Shown here in pieces: positions 52,210 to 60,396 of a DNA stretch of 64,000 nucleotides. The DNA is from Nocardia niigatensis NBRC 100131. Its GTDB lineage: Bacteria > Actinomycetota > Actinomycetes > Mycobacteriales > Mycobacteriaceae. Location: assembly GCF_000308655.1 (NCBI RefSeq), contig NZ_BAGC01000023.1, positions 1-64,000 on the forward strand. The letters run 5' to 3'. The first letter of the stretch is position 1; each line of letters begins with the position of its first letter. Below the pieces are notes generated by a model. That model saw only the letters and a list, made by a program, of their open reading frames with translations, was not told the origin of the DNA and did no database searches. The translations under genes and the position numbers were made by a program.

Positions 52210-52992
52210 ATGTCCGTGTTCCATCACCTCGTCCGTGTCGCAGGCGCAGTCGGCGCCTGCGCCGTGCTGACCGCCGCGGGCCCGGCAACCGTGACCGGCC
52301 CGGCCGCCGCCGATCCGCCCGCGGCCCCCGCCGCGGCCGCGACCCAGGAGGCGGCCGCCGCGCTGGCGGCCATCACCGCCGCGGACACCACCACGGCCGA
52401 TCCCGCGGCCCGCTCGGGTGCCGCCGGTACCTCCGACTGGCTCTCGGCCTACCGCCAAGCCCTCGACGGCCTGCAGGCCCTGGGCATCCAGCCCTTCCTC
52501 TACCCGACCGCCGCCCCCTTCTGCCTCGGCGGCACCACCCTCGGCATCGCCCCCGCCGTGGCGGGCGCCATCCCCGGCCCGTGGCCCAAGTACGCGATTT
52601 CCATTCCCGGACTGGATCTTTCGGCCGTCAAGGCGGGCGAGACCATGTTCGCCTTCGTGCCCTACGGCATCGGCTCCGACGGCGCCGACACCTCCGGCAT
52701 GCAGGTCGCCTGGTTCAACATGAACACCGGGCGCGGCGGACTGGTCCCCATGGGTCCGCTGAGCCAGGTTCTCAATGCCATGATCCCGCCCCAGGTTCCG
52801 GCCGAACTCCGCCCCATGGTCGAGCAGGCGGTCAGCAACTACTTCACCGCCGCCCTGCCTGTCGGCGGCGTCCGCGCCGTCCCCGTCACCACCGGTTCCG
52901 GCACCGTCCTGGCCGCCATGTTCGGCACGGTCCGCAACGGCAACACCACCTGCTTCTTCCTCCCCACCATCGGCATGACCCCGGTTCCCTGA
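52210..52992 (+). CDS. Secreted Ala-rich protein of unknown function
   Basis: This 260-residue protein has a signal peptide (LVRVAGAVGACAVLTAAGPA, cleavage near PAAADPPA), an Ala/Thr-rich spacer, and a compact domain with two Cys (PFCLGG, NTTCFF) and segments such as IPGPWPKYAISIPGLDLSAV and QVAWFNMNTGRGGLVPMGPL. It ends in VPVTTGSGTVLAAMFGTVRN. I do not recognise a family; the style resembles secreted proteins restricted to Nocardia. GGGGAG precedes the ATG. It has no operon partner and interrupts the conserved block between metF and lppM. Confidence 0.75.
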   Translation: MSVFHHLVRVAGAVGACAVLTAAGPATVTGPAAADPPAAPAAAATQEAAAALAAITAADTTTADPAARSGAAGTSDWLSAYRQALDGLQALGIQPFLYPTAAPFCLGGTTLGIAPAVAGAIPGPWPKYAISIPGLDLSAVKAGETMFAFVPYGIGSDGADTSGMQVAWFNMNTGRGGLVPMGPLSQVLNAMIPPQVPAELRPMVEQAVSNYFTAALPVGGVRAVPVTTGSGTVLAAMFGTVRNGNTTCFFLPTIGMTPVP

Positions 52993-53022
52993 CCGGGAGG
53001 CCGGCGGCAGAACGGGACGACT

Positions 53023-54192
53023 TCAGCGGGCGTCGAGCGGTCGGCTCTTCCAGTGCAGGCCACCGGCTCGATGGGCGCGGTGGGAGCGGGCCGACAGGGC
53101 CAGGTATGCCACGACGGACAGCGGGTGTGCCAGCGCGGCAACGACATCCGCGCCGTCGGGGCGTCCGCCCGACTCGATCGAGCGCGCGAGCAGGCGAGCC
53201 GTGACGGCCGCGCCGTAACCCAGCAGTCCGATGCGTCGCAGCCGTCCTCGCCCGCCGAGGGCGGCCAGCGGCGGGACCCAGAACGCCAGGGCCGCAATCG
53301 AACCGACGGCGAGGCTGCCCGCCGGGCCGCCGTAGGCGGACCACAGCCAGCGGGTGTAGCCCTCGGCAAGGTCGGATCCGGTGCGGTACATGCGGGTTTC
53401 GGCGAGCGGACCGGCGGCGGCGAGGACCGTGTGCCGTCCTTTCCGGCGTAGTTCGCGGGCGATGGCGAGATCCTCGGTGACGCTGTCAGCGACCGCGGAG
53501 TGGCCGCCGATCGCGTGGTAGGCGGCGGCGTCGAAGACCAGGAACTGGCCGCAGGCCACGGCCATCGAGGGAAACAGCGTGCGGTTGGCGAGAGCGACCG
53601 GGAGCGTCGAGGCCCAGGACCAGCACAGCAGTGGCTGAACCAGGCGCTCTGCCGGGGATTCGGCGAGCTGGCGGGGCCACGGGCAGACGAGTGCGGCTCG
53701 CGCGGACCGCAATTCGCGCACGGCGGCGGCCAGGGCGTCGGGGCAGAGGCGCACGTCGGCGTCGAGGAAGATCAGGGCGCCCTGCGGATGGGGAGAACCG
53801 GCGGGCGGTTCGAGGGCGAGGTCGGCCAGTCGGGTGCAGGCCGCGGTCTTGCCGGTCCAGCCGGGTGGGGGATCGATGTCGTTGCGGGACAGCCGGAAAC
53901 GGTCGTCGTCGCCGATGGCGGCGCGGGCGGCGGCAGTGGTGCCGTCGGTCGAGGCGTCGTCGAGGATCAGGACCCGCAGTCGTGGAACACCCTGCTGGGC
54001 ACGCAGATCGGCGATGAGAGAGGGCAGTCGGCCGGCCTCGTCGCGGGCCGGGATACAGACGGTGACCGTTTCCTCGATCGGATGCCCAGCGGCCCGGAGG
54101 CGGCGGGTGCCGAGGCGGTTCGCGAGAGCGGTGGCCGCGCCCAGGGCGGCGACGGCGCTACCGGCCGTCACCGCCCTGGCGGCGAAGGTCAT
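53023..54192 (-). CDS. Family 2 glycosyltransferase, CruG/CrtQ-like
   Basis: This 389-residue protein has an N-terminal hydrophobic segment and a GT-A domain: ETVTVCIPARDEAGRLPSLI near residue 40, LRVLILDDASTDGTTAAARA, and the DxD-type LIFLDADVRLCPDAL near residue 130. It is followed by a C-terminal pair of membrane helices. The layout resembles CrtQ and the cyanobacterial CruG, which glycosylate carotenoids. The neighbouring CruF-like and CrtO-like genes support that role. The ATG at 54192 overlaps the lppM stop as ATGA. A lipid acceptor other than a carotenoid cannot be excluded. Confidence 0.82.
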   Translation of the reverse strand: MTFAARAVTAGSAVAALGAATALANRLGTRRLRAAGHPIEETVTVCIPARDEAGRLPSLIADLRAQQGVPRLRVLILDDASTDGTTAAARAAIGDDDRFRLSRNDIDPPPGWTGKTAACTRLADLALEPPAGSPHPQGALIFLDADVRLCPDALAAAVRELRSARAALVCPWPRQLAESPAERLVQPLLCWSWASTLPVALANRTLFPSMAVACGQFLVFDAAAYHAIGGHSAVADSVTEDLAIARELRRKGRHTVLAAAGPLAETRMYRTGSDLAEGYTRWLWSAYGGPAGSLAVGSIAALAFWVPPLAALGGRGRLRRIGLLGYGAAVTARLLARSIESGGRPDGADVVAALAHPLSVVAYLALSARSHRAHRAGGLHWKSRPLDAR

Positions 54193-54959
54193 CGAGTCTT
54201 GGTGCGATCGGGGCGCAGCCAGCGGGCCGCGCGGACGTAGGCCGGCGGATCGGGGTTGCGGGTCATGTAGGCGAGGACCGCGACCACGGCCGCCACCGCG
54301 AGGGTGATGCCGCCGACGATGCCGGCCCACCCGGCGAAGGACCGCGTATTCGGGTCCGCGTAGCCGACTTCCGCGCGCAGCGTGGTCACATCACCGGCCG
54401 GCAGCTTCCAGCTGACCACCGAGTCGCCCTCGCGGGTGCCGTTGGTGGTGGCGACGCGCGCCGGGAAGGCCACGGTCAGCTGCACGTCGGAGCCCTGGGC
54501 GGGCAGGCTTTTCAGGTCCACCCGGCCGGTCAGGGTGACCAGGTCGCCGGTGCGGCTGAAGAGCAGGTTGAACATGCCGGAGGTCTGGTCGGACATGCTG
54601 CCCAGCTGCTGCACCTCACCGAAGGTGAGATCGTCGAAATAGACCTGGCTGCCGACGTATCCGTCCTGCGCGTAGGAATCGACCCGCACCTTGCCCTGCA
54701 ACCCGTCGGGCGCCTTCAGCTGCGGGCCCTTGTCCTTGTCGTTCTGGGGCACGGCCGCCGCGACGATGCGGCCCGACACCCGGTCATTGGAGGACACACC
54801 CATCGACACCTGCACCCGCAGGCATCCGGTCAGCATGACGGCGAGTCCCGCGAAGAGGACCACGGCCAGCATCCGCACCCACCGGCGCGTACGCCGCGCT
54901 CCCGGTGCGCTGGGACCCGACGGTGTCATGGATTCGAGCGTTTCCTCTGCTGTCGACAT
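54189..54959 (-). CDS. lppM: Lipoprotein LppM
   Basis: This 256-residue protein has a signal with lipobox MLAVVLFAGLAVMLTGC. A conserved domain follows (VSGRIVAAAVPQNDKDKGPQ, DGYVGSQVYFDDLTFGEVQQ, ADPNTRSFAGWAGIVGG) and a C-terminal membrane helix. This matches Rv2171, LppM, which in M. tuberculosis affects phagosome maturation. The start is uncertain between GTG 54977, ATG 54959 and ATG 54929; the middle one is used here. It lies between the CruF-like gene (21 bp) and the glycosyltransferase (4-bp overlap), so it is co-expressed with carotenoid genes. Confidence 0.92.
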   Translation of the reverse strand: MSTAEETLESMTPSGPSAPGARRTRRWVRMLAVVLFAGLAVMLTGCLRVQVSMGVSSNDRVSGRIVAAAVPQNDKDKGPQLKAPDGLQGKVRVDSYAQDGYVGSQVYFDDLTFGEVQQLGSMSDQTSGMFNLLFSRTGDLVTLTGRVDLKSLPAQGSDVQLTVAFPARVATTNGTREGDSVVSWKLPAGDVTTLRAEVGYADPNTRSFAGWAGIVGGITLAVAAVVAVLAYMTRNPDPPAYVRAARWLRPDRTKTR

Positions 54960-54980
54960 GTTCGGACTCGGCTGCACGGC

Positions 54981-55904
54981 TCACATCGTGCCATGCGCCC
55001 CGGGCCCCAGGGTGATTCGACGGGCGCTCAGCCCCCGAACCAGCGGAATCCCCAGCAGACCGAGGCCGCAGAACCCGTAAATCGCCGACACCGGCAGCCC
55101 CAGGAACGCCGCGTGCGCCAGCGTCGACCCCAGCCACGTCCACCCGAACACCGCCACTGGAACCAGCCGCGCCGCGCCGGTATCCGGCGCGGTCCGATCC
55201 CACCACTCCAGCAACCCCGCCATCAGCAGCGCCACCGCGAACCAGCCGAGGTAGTTGGTGACCGGGATCTGCCCCAGCCCCGGCAATCCGGCAATCGGCG
55301 AGCTCCACGTCCACTGCCCATCGGCGGCCATCTGCGGATCCAGGAACAGATCCCATCCGACGGCTCCGAGCGCCGTCAGCGAAATCCGCCCGGCCGCACC
55401 GCTACCCAGCAGCCCGGCCACGATCCACACCGGATACAGCCCGCCCGTCCAAGCCAGCGGAACGAGCAGTGGGACACCCAGCAGCTCGGGCCCCAACCGC
55501 CCACCCGCGTAGTCGTAGCTACCGAACGGGAATCCGGTCGCGGTCCCCAGCACCTCGGCGCCGAGCCCGATCCCGGACACGATCACCAGCAAACCCGCAG
55601 CCCACCGGACTCCGCGCGTCACCAAGGCGTGCACGAGAGCCGTGGCCGCCGAGAGCAGGACGACCGCCACGGTCACCCGATCTCGCGCCTGCCCATGCGC
55701 CAGCGGATACGTGATCTGCACCAGCACCAGCAACACCGCCGGCACTGCCGCGATAGCGGTGACCCGGTCCTGCGATCTGATCGCCGTTCGCCTCGTGTCG
55801 CCGGTCGGCCGGGGTCCCTGATGCCGGGGCGATGGCCACCAGGCCGGTTTCGGCGCGGCCCCAGCGGCATTCGCGGCCCGCTCGGGTAGGCCGGGGGAGG
55901 TCAT
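54981..55904 (-). CDS. CruF-like carotenoid biosynthesis membrane protein (DUF422)
   Basis: This 307-residue polytopic protein has about seven to eight helices. The family signature region reads GLGAEVLGTATGFPFGSYDY near residue 125, then VPLLVPLAWTGGLYPVWIVA and GAVGWDLFLDPQMAADGQWT. Members include CruF and the haloarchaeal CruF hydratase, which hydrate the 1,2 double bond of acyclic carotenoid ends. Start ATG 55904 overlaps the crtO stop by ATGA. In cyanobacteria cruF sits beside the glycosyltransferase cruG, and here only lppM separates it from a CruG-like gene. Confidence 0.88.
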   Translation of the reverse strand: MTSPGLPERAANAAGAAPKPAWWPSPRHQGPRPTGDTRRTAIRSQDRVTAIAAVPAVLLVLVQITYPLAHGQARDRVTVAVVLLSAATALVHALVTRGVRWAAGLLVIVSGIGLGAEVLGTATGFPFGSYDYAGGRLGPELLGVPLLVPLAWTGGLYPVWIVAGLLGSGAAGRISLTALGAVGWDLFLDPQMAADGQWTWSSPIAGLPGLGQIPVTNYLGWFAVALLMAGLLEWWDRTAPDTGAARLVPVAVFGWTWLGSTLAHAAFLGLPVSAIYGFCGLGLLGIPLVRGLSARRITLGPGAHGTM

Positions 55905-57511
55905 CGGCGCGGCGAGAACAGGCGGCGCGGCCGCAGGTCCTGTTCGATCAGCCGGGCCGCGCTGCGTCCGCTCGCACCGGACACCCCGCCGCCGGGATGC
56001 GTGGAGGCACCCGTGAGATACAGCCCCGGCGCGCCCGGAACCCGCTGCCCGGAGAGTTCGGGCAGCGGCCGCCACATGAACATCTGATCGATGGACATCT
56101 CGATGTGCATGACATTGCCGCCCAGCAGACCCATCTCGCGTTCCAGGTCGGCGGGTGTCTGCACGAAGCGCTGCGTCACCGTGCCCGCGAATCCGGGTGC
56201 GTGCGCGTCGACTTCGGCGATGATCCGATCGGCCTCACGGTCGGCGTGCTCCGGCCACGAACTACCGTCCGCCAGATCGTAGGGATGCCACTGCGACCAC
56301 AGCGTCACCTGATGCTCGCCCGCAGGCGCGATGCTCGGATCCAGGGCGCTGAAACTCATGGCCAGCACGACCGGCCGCGGCGGCAGATCCCCGGCCAGCG
56401 CGGCGCCGTGGGCGCGGCGCAGCTCGCGGCGATCGGTGACGAGAAGTTGCAGGCCGTGGGCGGATTCGGCGGTCTCCGCGCCCGGATAGCGGGGCAGGTC
56501 GCTCAGCGCGGCCCGCACCACCATGCCGATGCCCGGTCCCACGCGAATGCGCCGCCGCCAGTCGGCGAGCACCCCCGCGTCGAATCCGCCCTGCTCCAAC
56601 AGGTTCAGCGTGGTGAGGATGTGGGTGCCCGCGACGACCGTGTCCGCGCGCACGTTTCGCCCCTCCGCGGTGCGCACCACCCAACCGTCCCCGGCCCGGG
56701 TGAGGGCGGTGACCGCGTCCCCGGCACTCACGATGCCGCCATCCGATTCCAGCCGCGCCACCAGCGCCGTGGTCAGCGCCCCGCTGCCGCCGACCGCGCG
56801 CCCGGGCGGCAGCGTGTGCATGAGCGCCGCGAATCCCACCATGGGCGCGGATCCGGGTTCGGACATGGGCGGTCCGGACTGCGCGCCGAACCAGGCCAGC
56901 GCCGCCTTCAACCGCTCACTGTCGAAGAGGCTGTCCAGCAGCGCGTCTCCGGTCTGCACCATCTCCCGGGACAGCGCCCCGCCGCTGGTGCGCCCGGTCG
57001 CGCCGGCGGCCTCGCGGGGGTCCATGCCCCAGAACGACTTCAGCAGGTGCCCGCCCGACGGCGTCCCCGAGAACGCCCGCATCACCCGGGCGCTGCGCGG
57101 CCCCCATACGCGCACGAACCGCCGATACGCCTCGGCGTCCCGTTCCCCGCACGCGGCCGCGATGGACGCACAGGTCCGGTCCACGTCGCGATGGAACACG
57201 ATCGGTGCCGACCCGCTCCCGGGCGGCGCGGGCGCGAAAGCCCATGGATCACAGTCGATGTACCGCAGCCCGAACCGGGCCAGCTCCAGCTCCTCGATGA
57301 TCCCGGTATGCCGGATCATGATGTGCGCGGACGAGCCCCGATCGACCAGATGGCCCGGGAACCGCTCGACCGTGGACACCGCCCCGCCCAGCACGGTGTC
57401 GCGCTCGAGCACCTCCACCCGATGCCCGGCCCGCGCCAGATAGCAGGCCGCGACCAGCGCGTTGTGCCCGGAACCGACGATGACGACGCTGCGGGAATCG
57501 CCGCGCCTCAC
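55901..57511 (-). CDS. crtO: CrtO-type carotenoid ketolase
   Basis: This 536-residue flavoprotein of the CrtI superfamily has the FAD loop VVIVGSGHNALVAACYLARA at residues 8-27, VLERDTVLGGAVSTVERFPG, LKAALAWFGAQSGPPMSEPG, and the ending LYLTGASTHPGGGVSGASGR. These agree closely with my recollection of the Rhodococcus erythropolis CrtO ketolase, which adds a 4-keto group to beta- or gamma-carotene rings. The longer frame upstream is antisense-like; GTG 57511 overlaps the GNAT stop by GTGA. It is the second gene of a five-gene minus-strand operon. Confidence 0.88.
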   Translation of the reverse strand: MRRGDSRSVVIVGSGHNALVAACYLARAGHRVEVLERDTVLGGAVSTVERFPGHLVDRGSSAHIMIRHTGIIEELELARFGLRYIDCDPWAFAPAPPGSGSAPIVFHRDVDRTCASIAAACGERDAEAYRRFVRVWGPRSARVMRAFSGTPSGGHLLKSFWGMDPREAAGATGRTSGGALSREMVQTGDALLDSLFDSERLKAALAWFGAQSGPPMSEPGSAPMVGFAALMHTLPPGRAVGGSGALTTALVARLESDGGIVSAGDAVTALTRAGDGWVVRTAEGRNVRADTVVAGTHILTTLNLLEQGGFDAGVLADWRRRIRVGPGIGMVVRAALSDLPRYPGAETAESAHGLQLLVTDRRELRRAHGAALAGDLPPRPVVLAMSFSALDPSIAPAGEHQVTLWSQWHPYDLADGSSWPEHADREADRIIAEVDAHAPGFAGTVTQRFVQTPADLEREMGLLGGNVMHIEMSIDQMFMWRPLPELSGQRVPGAPGLYLTGASTHPGGGVSGASGRSAARLIEQDLRPRRLFSPRR

Positions 57512-58119
57512 AGGGGCAGCCGCCGGCCGAGCACCGCGAATCGCCGGGTATCGCCGGAGAAGATGAAGTGCCGCACCACATCCCCGAACCCCTGCCGCCG
57601 ATACAGCCGCCAGGCCCGGTTGGATTCCCGATCCACCTCGGGCGTGGACAGCAGCACGGTCCGTTCGGGCCGGTTCTGCAGCAGCCGGGTCAGCAGGATC
57701 TCGCCGAGCCCACGGCCCTGCGCGGCCGGGTGCACGTGCAGCTCGGTGAGCTCGAAGTAGTCCGAAAGCAGTTCCCGCGCGGCGTGTTCGGGCCATCCGG
57801 TGCGCCGCATGCCGCTGTACACCTGCTGATGCCACCACTGGTGCGGCGCCCCGTGATACCCGTAGGCGATGGCCACGATGGGCGCGGTCCGCAGGTCGAG
57901 CCGTCCGTCGTCATCGGGCAGCACCGCCGCCACGGCCTGCCAGCCGGGCCGGGTGGTGTGCTCGGTCCACATCGGTGCGCGCTGATGCTCGGTGCCGCGC
58001 GGATAATCCATCGCCGCCACGTAGACCGAGAGGGCGTCGTGGAGCCGGTGCCGCAGGGTAGCGGCCGGCAGATCGACCACCACGGGCGCGGGCGTCGGTT
58101 TGGGGGTGACTGCGGTCAT
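57508..58119 (-). CDS. GNAT-family acetyltransferase, Rv2170 type
   Basis: This 203-residue protein contains a GNAT core with ELTELHVHPAAQGRGLGEIL, giving the acetyl-CoA loop Q-x-x-G-x-G/A, and ESNRAWRLYRRQGFGDVVRH near the C terminus. Its length and its place beside lppM match Rv2170 (about 206 residues), reported to act on lysine side chains of metabolic enzymes. ATG 58119 starts MTAVTPKPTP; the longer frame to 58173 has no support. It is the first gene of the operon that continues with crtO, the CruF-like gene, lppM and the glycosyltransferase. Confidence 0.88.
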   Translation of the reverse strand: MTAVTPKPTPAPVVVDLPAATLRHRLHDALSVYVAAMDYPRGTEHQRAPMWTEHTTRPGWQAVAAVLPDDDGRLDLRTAPIVAIAYGYHGAPHQWWHQQVYSGMRRTGWPEHAARELLSDYFELTELHVHPAAQGRGLGEILLTRLLQNRPERTVLLSTPEVDRESNRAWRLYRRQGFGDVVRHFIFSGDTRRFAVLGRRLPL

Positions 58120-58328
58120 CGGCTGGACGCAACTCTCGTTGGCGCGGACGGATGGGATCGACAGTAGCGCCACGTAGGGGCGTCAACTTGTCGGTGGGTC
58201 TGTCTATATTCAAACCCACGAGAAACCTTCGAATATCTGTTCGATCTTTCCAGCGGGCGAAATGCCTGATCGGGACCGAATGTCCTCGCGGAAGACGAAT
58301 CAGGTGTGCGAGTGGGGAGGTACCCGAA

Positions 58329-58769
58329 ATGAGCGGGAAAACTGAACGGCCGGGCCATCCCGGCCGCGCCGGCGATCTACTGCGCAAGGCGGACGGCCTG
58401 TTGCAGGAAGCCCAGGGGGAATCAGATCCGGCCGAGCGCTTCCGCACCGCCTACCTCGCGGCGCTGCGCGGCGCGGGCGCGGTGCTGGCCCTGACCGGAG
58501 CAGACCGCGCGCCGCGTGCGCGTTCTCGCAACGCCTGGGTCCTGATGCAGCGCGCGGCACCGGAATTCGTGATGTGGGCCGACTATTTCACGGGTCAATC
58601 CGAGACCCGGGCGGCCCTGGAGGCTGGGCTGCCGCGGCCCATCGATGATCGGCGCGCGGACGAGTTCGCTTCGCGGGTAAACGCATTCCTGCACGACGTG
58701 GCGGATCTGCTGGCCGCCGCGGCTCGACAGCGTCCCAGTTCAGGGTGGGTAACCGGAATGCTGGCGTGA
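58329..58769 (+). CDS. SAV_6107-type HEPN-like protein
   Basis: This 146-residue all-helical protein shows AGDLLRKADGLLQEAQGESD, PAERFRTAYLAALRGAGAVL and PEFVMWADYFTGQSETRAAL, the pattern of the SAV_6107 HEPN family of actinobacteria. HEPN proteins can be RNases, but the usual R-x4-6-H site is not evident here, so catalysis is doubtful. GGGGAGG precedes the ATG at 58329. It is divergent from the GNAT/crtO operon. No partner toxin-antitoxin gene is adjacent. Confidence 0.78.
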   Translation: MSGKTERPGHPGRAGDLLRKADGLLQEAQGESDPAERFRTAYLAALRGAGAVLALTGADRAPRARSRNAWVLMQRAAPEFVMWADYFTGQSETRAALEAGLPRPIDDRRADEFASRVNAFLHDVADLLAAAARQRPSSGWVTGMLA

Positions 58770-58894
58770 GTATCGGCGAGTAGGTGGTAGCGGTCTGATC
58801 GAACTCGTATTATTGGTGGCAGACAGCCGCCAAGGTCGGCTATCCGTCGCTTACCCGGAGGCGACCGCCACCACCTAGTGCCGGGGGAGGTACC

Positions 58895-59320
58895 GTGCCA
58901 CTCTCCGAGCACGAGCAGCGCATGCTCGAACAGATCGAGAGCGCGCTCTATGCTGAGGATCCGAAGTTCGCCTCGACTGTTCGGGGCGGACGGTTACGTT
59001 CTGCCACTGGTCGACGCAGACTTCAGGCGGCCGCCCTGTTCGTCCTCGGTCTGTTTCTATTGGTGGCCGGTATTGCCGCTCCGTTCAAGCCGGGCGGCTT
59101 CCCGATCATCAGTCTGGTCGGATTCATCGTCATGTTCGGCGCGGGTGTGCTGTTGCTGATCGGTGGCCCTCGGATGAGCGCGCCGAGCGGGCGTGGCGCC
59201 GACACGCATCCCAGTGCGGGTGGCGCTCCCGGCGCCGGCCGTGGCAAGCCCCGCAAGCAGGGCGGGTTCTCCGCGCGGATGGAGGACCGGTTCCGCAAGA
59301 GGTTCGAACAGGACAGTTGA
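58895..59320 (+). CDS. DUF3040 membrane protein, Rv2169c type
   Basis: This 141-residue protein begins with the DUF3040 signature PLSEHEQRMLEQIESALYAE then DPKFASTVR. It has two membrane helices (LQAAALFVLGLFLLVAGIAA and IISLVGFIVMFGAGVLLLIG) and a basic, Gly-rich tail ending RMEDRFRKRFEQDS. The family is restricted to actinobacteria and lies just before the division cluster in many of them, as Rv2169c does. Its role is unknown. The GTG start follows GGGGGAGG. A strong terminator separates it from mraZ. Confidence 0.88.
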   Translation: MPLSEHEQRMLEQIESALYAEDPKFASTVRGGRLRSATGRRRLQAAALFVLGLFLLVAGIAAPFKPGGFPIISLVGFIVMFGAGVLLLIGGPRMSAPSGRGADTHPSAGGAPGAGRGKPRKQGGFSARMEDRFRKRFEQDS

Positions 59321-59397
59321 CCGGGCTGCCGTGCCGCCGAGGGCTTTCGGCGCCGCGCGGCAGCGGACCGTGATCGACTAACCGGAGCTCCAGCGAC

Positions 59398-59439
59398 ACG
59401 CCGTGGCGCCACACCGATTTGGGTGTGGCGCCACGGCGT
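59398..59439 (+). terminator. Intrinsic terminator before the division cluster
   Basis: ACGCCGTGGCGCCACACC and its exact complement form an 18-bp stem with a 6-nt loop, followed by TTTCTC. It isolates mraZ from upstream transcription. Confidence 0.88.
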
Positions 59440-59692
59440 TTCTCGTTGGTGCCGATGCGGCGTGTCGAGAGTTCTCCAGGATTCCCCACACCTCCCCACG
59501 GGAGTGTCCCACCGCGCCCCGCATGTGCCGGAAATGCACGCTATCTGCGGGTTTGCTGGCGGTTGTCGGATGCTCGCCGACGCGCGTCGCGCGTGTCGGG
59601 GGAACTGCGCGAAATCTTCCCCACCCCTGTGATAGCTGGTGTGACCTGCGAAGTTCGCCAAGCGGGGACCGAGATCACCGACGCTTTCGATT

Positions 59693-59722
59693 GAAAGTGG
59701 GGGAAAGTGGGGTAATGTGGAG
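59693..59722 (+). promoter_or_regulatory. MraZ-binding repeats (three GTGGG-type units)
   Basis: GAAAGTGGGG, GAAAGTGGGG and TAATGTGGAG follow one another with a 10-bp period, so GTGGG occurs at 59697 and 59707 and GTGGA at 59717. MraZ is known to bind three such repeats upstream of its own gene, so this is the autoregulatory operator, 58 bp before the mraZ start. Confidence 0.8.
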
Positions 59723-59779
59723 CCCGCACTACAGGAGGCCGAACAGTCGAGAGGGTGATCCGGCAGGAGGTGTCGAGAT

Positions 59780-60211
59780 TTGTTTCTCGGTACCTATACC
59801 CCTCGGTTGGACGACAAAGGGCGACTGACGTTGCCTGCGAAGTTCCGGGACGAGCTGGCGGGAGGGTTGATGGTCACGAAAGGACAGGACCACAGCCTTG
59901 CCGTGTATCCCAAGGACGAGTTCACCGCGCTGGCGCGGAGAGCCGCGGCGGCATCCCGGTCCAACCCGCAGGCCCGTGCGTTCGTCCGGGCCCTGGCGGC
60001 TTCCAGCGATGAGCAACGTCCGGACGCGCAGGGCCGGATCATGCTGTCGGCCGAGCATCGCCGCTACGCCAATCTGTCCAAGGATTGCGTAGTGATCGGT
60101 TCGGTCGACTTCCTCGAAATATGGGACAAGACGGCGTGGGATTCCTATCTCGCCGAGCACGAGGAGGATTACTCGCAGGCCAGAGACGAGTCGCTGGGCG
60201 GGATCTTCTAG
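59780..60211 (+). CDS. mraZ: Transcriptional regulator MraZ
   Basis: This 143-residue protein has tandem SpoVT/AbrB-like domains: [20 protein letters not shown] at the N terminus and [20 protein letters not shown] near residue 78, each with the DxxGR(L/I) core. It forms a ring-shaped oligomer that binds the GTGGG repeats upstream and controls the division and cell wall cluster. The TTG start at 59780 is fixed by AGGAGG 9 nt upstream and by the conserved first residues. The 459 bp before it hold a terminator, the operator and no gene. Confidence 0.96.
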   Translation: MFLGTYTPRLDDKGRLTLPAKFRDELAGGLMVTKGQDHSLAVYPKDEFTALARRAAAASRSNPQARAFVRALAASSDEQRPDAQGRIMLSAEHRRYANLSKDCVVIGSVDFLEIWDKTAWDSYLAEHEEDYSQARDESLGGIF

Positions 60212-60396
60212 CCCGCAGCGAGGCGAGTGCCCTGCGGCCTCTGCCCGACACCGACCCTGACGTACTTCCCCAACGCCAGGTGCGGTGCTTCGGTCAGAGA
60301 CCACGGGGCATTCGCCCAACTTCGAAGGTCCTTTTCGCTGGCGACCCCATGCGGCCGTGCGAATGAACGTGAGGCAGGAAATTCCGGGAGGTCCAG
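60212..60396 (+). other. 185-bp spacer between mraZ and rsmH, possible leader RNA
   Basis: There is no gene here. CTGAC near 60257 can pair with GTCAG near 60293, and the 3' part is purine-rich (TGAACGTGAGGCAGGAAA). In many actinobacteria the mraW RNA motif occupies this position upstream of rsmH; I cannot confirm the consensus by eye. Confidence 0.3.

Noticed and set aside
59403..59828. Small frames between DUF3040 and mraZ
   Set aside because: They run through the terminator stem and the MraZ operator, share no motif with known proteins and differ in composition from the neighbours.
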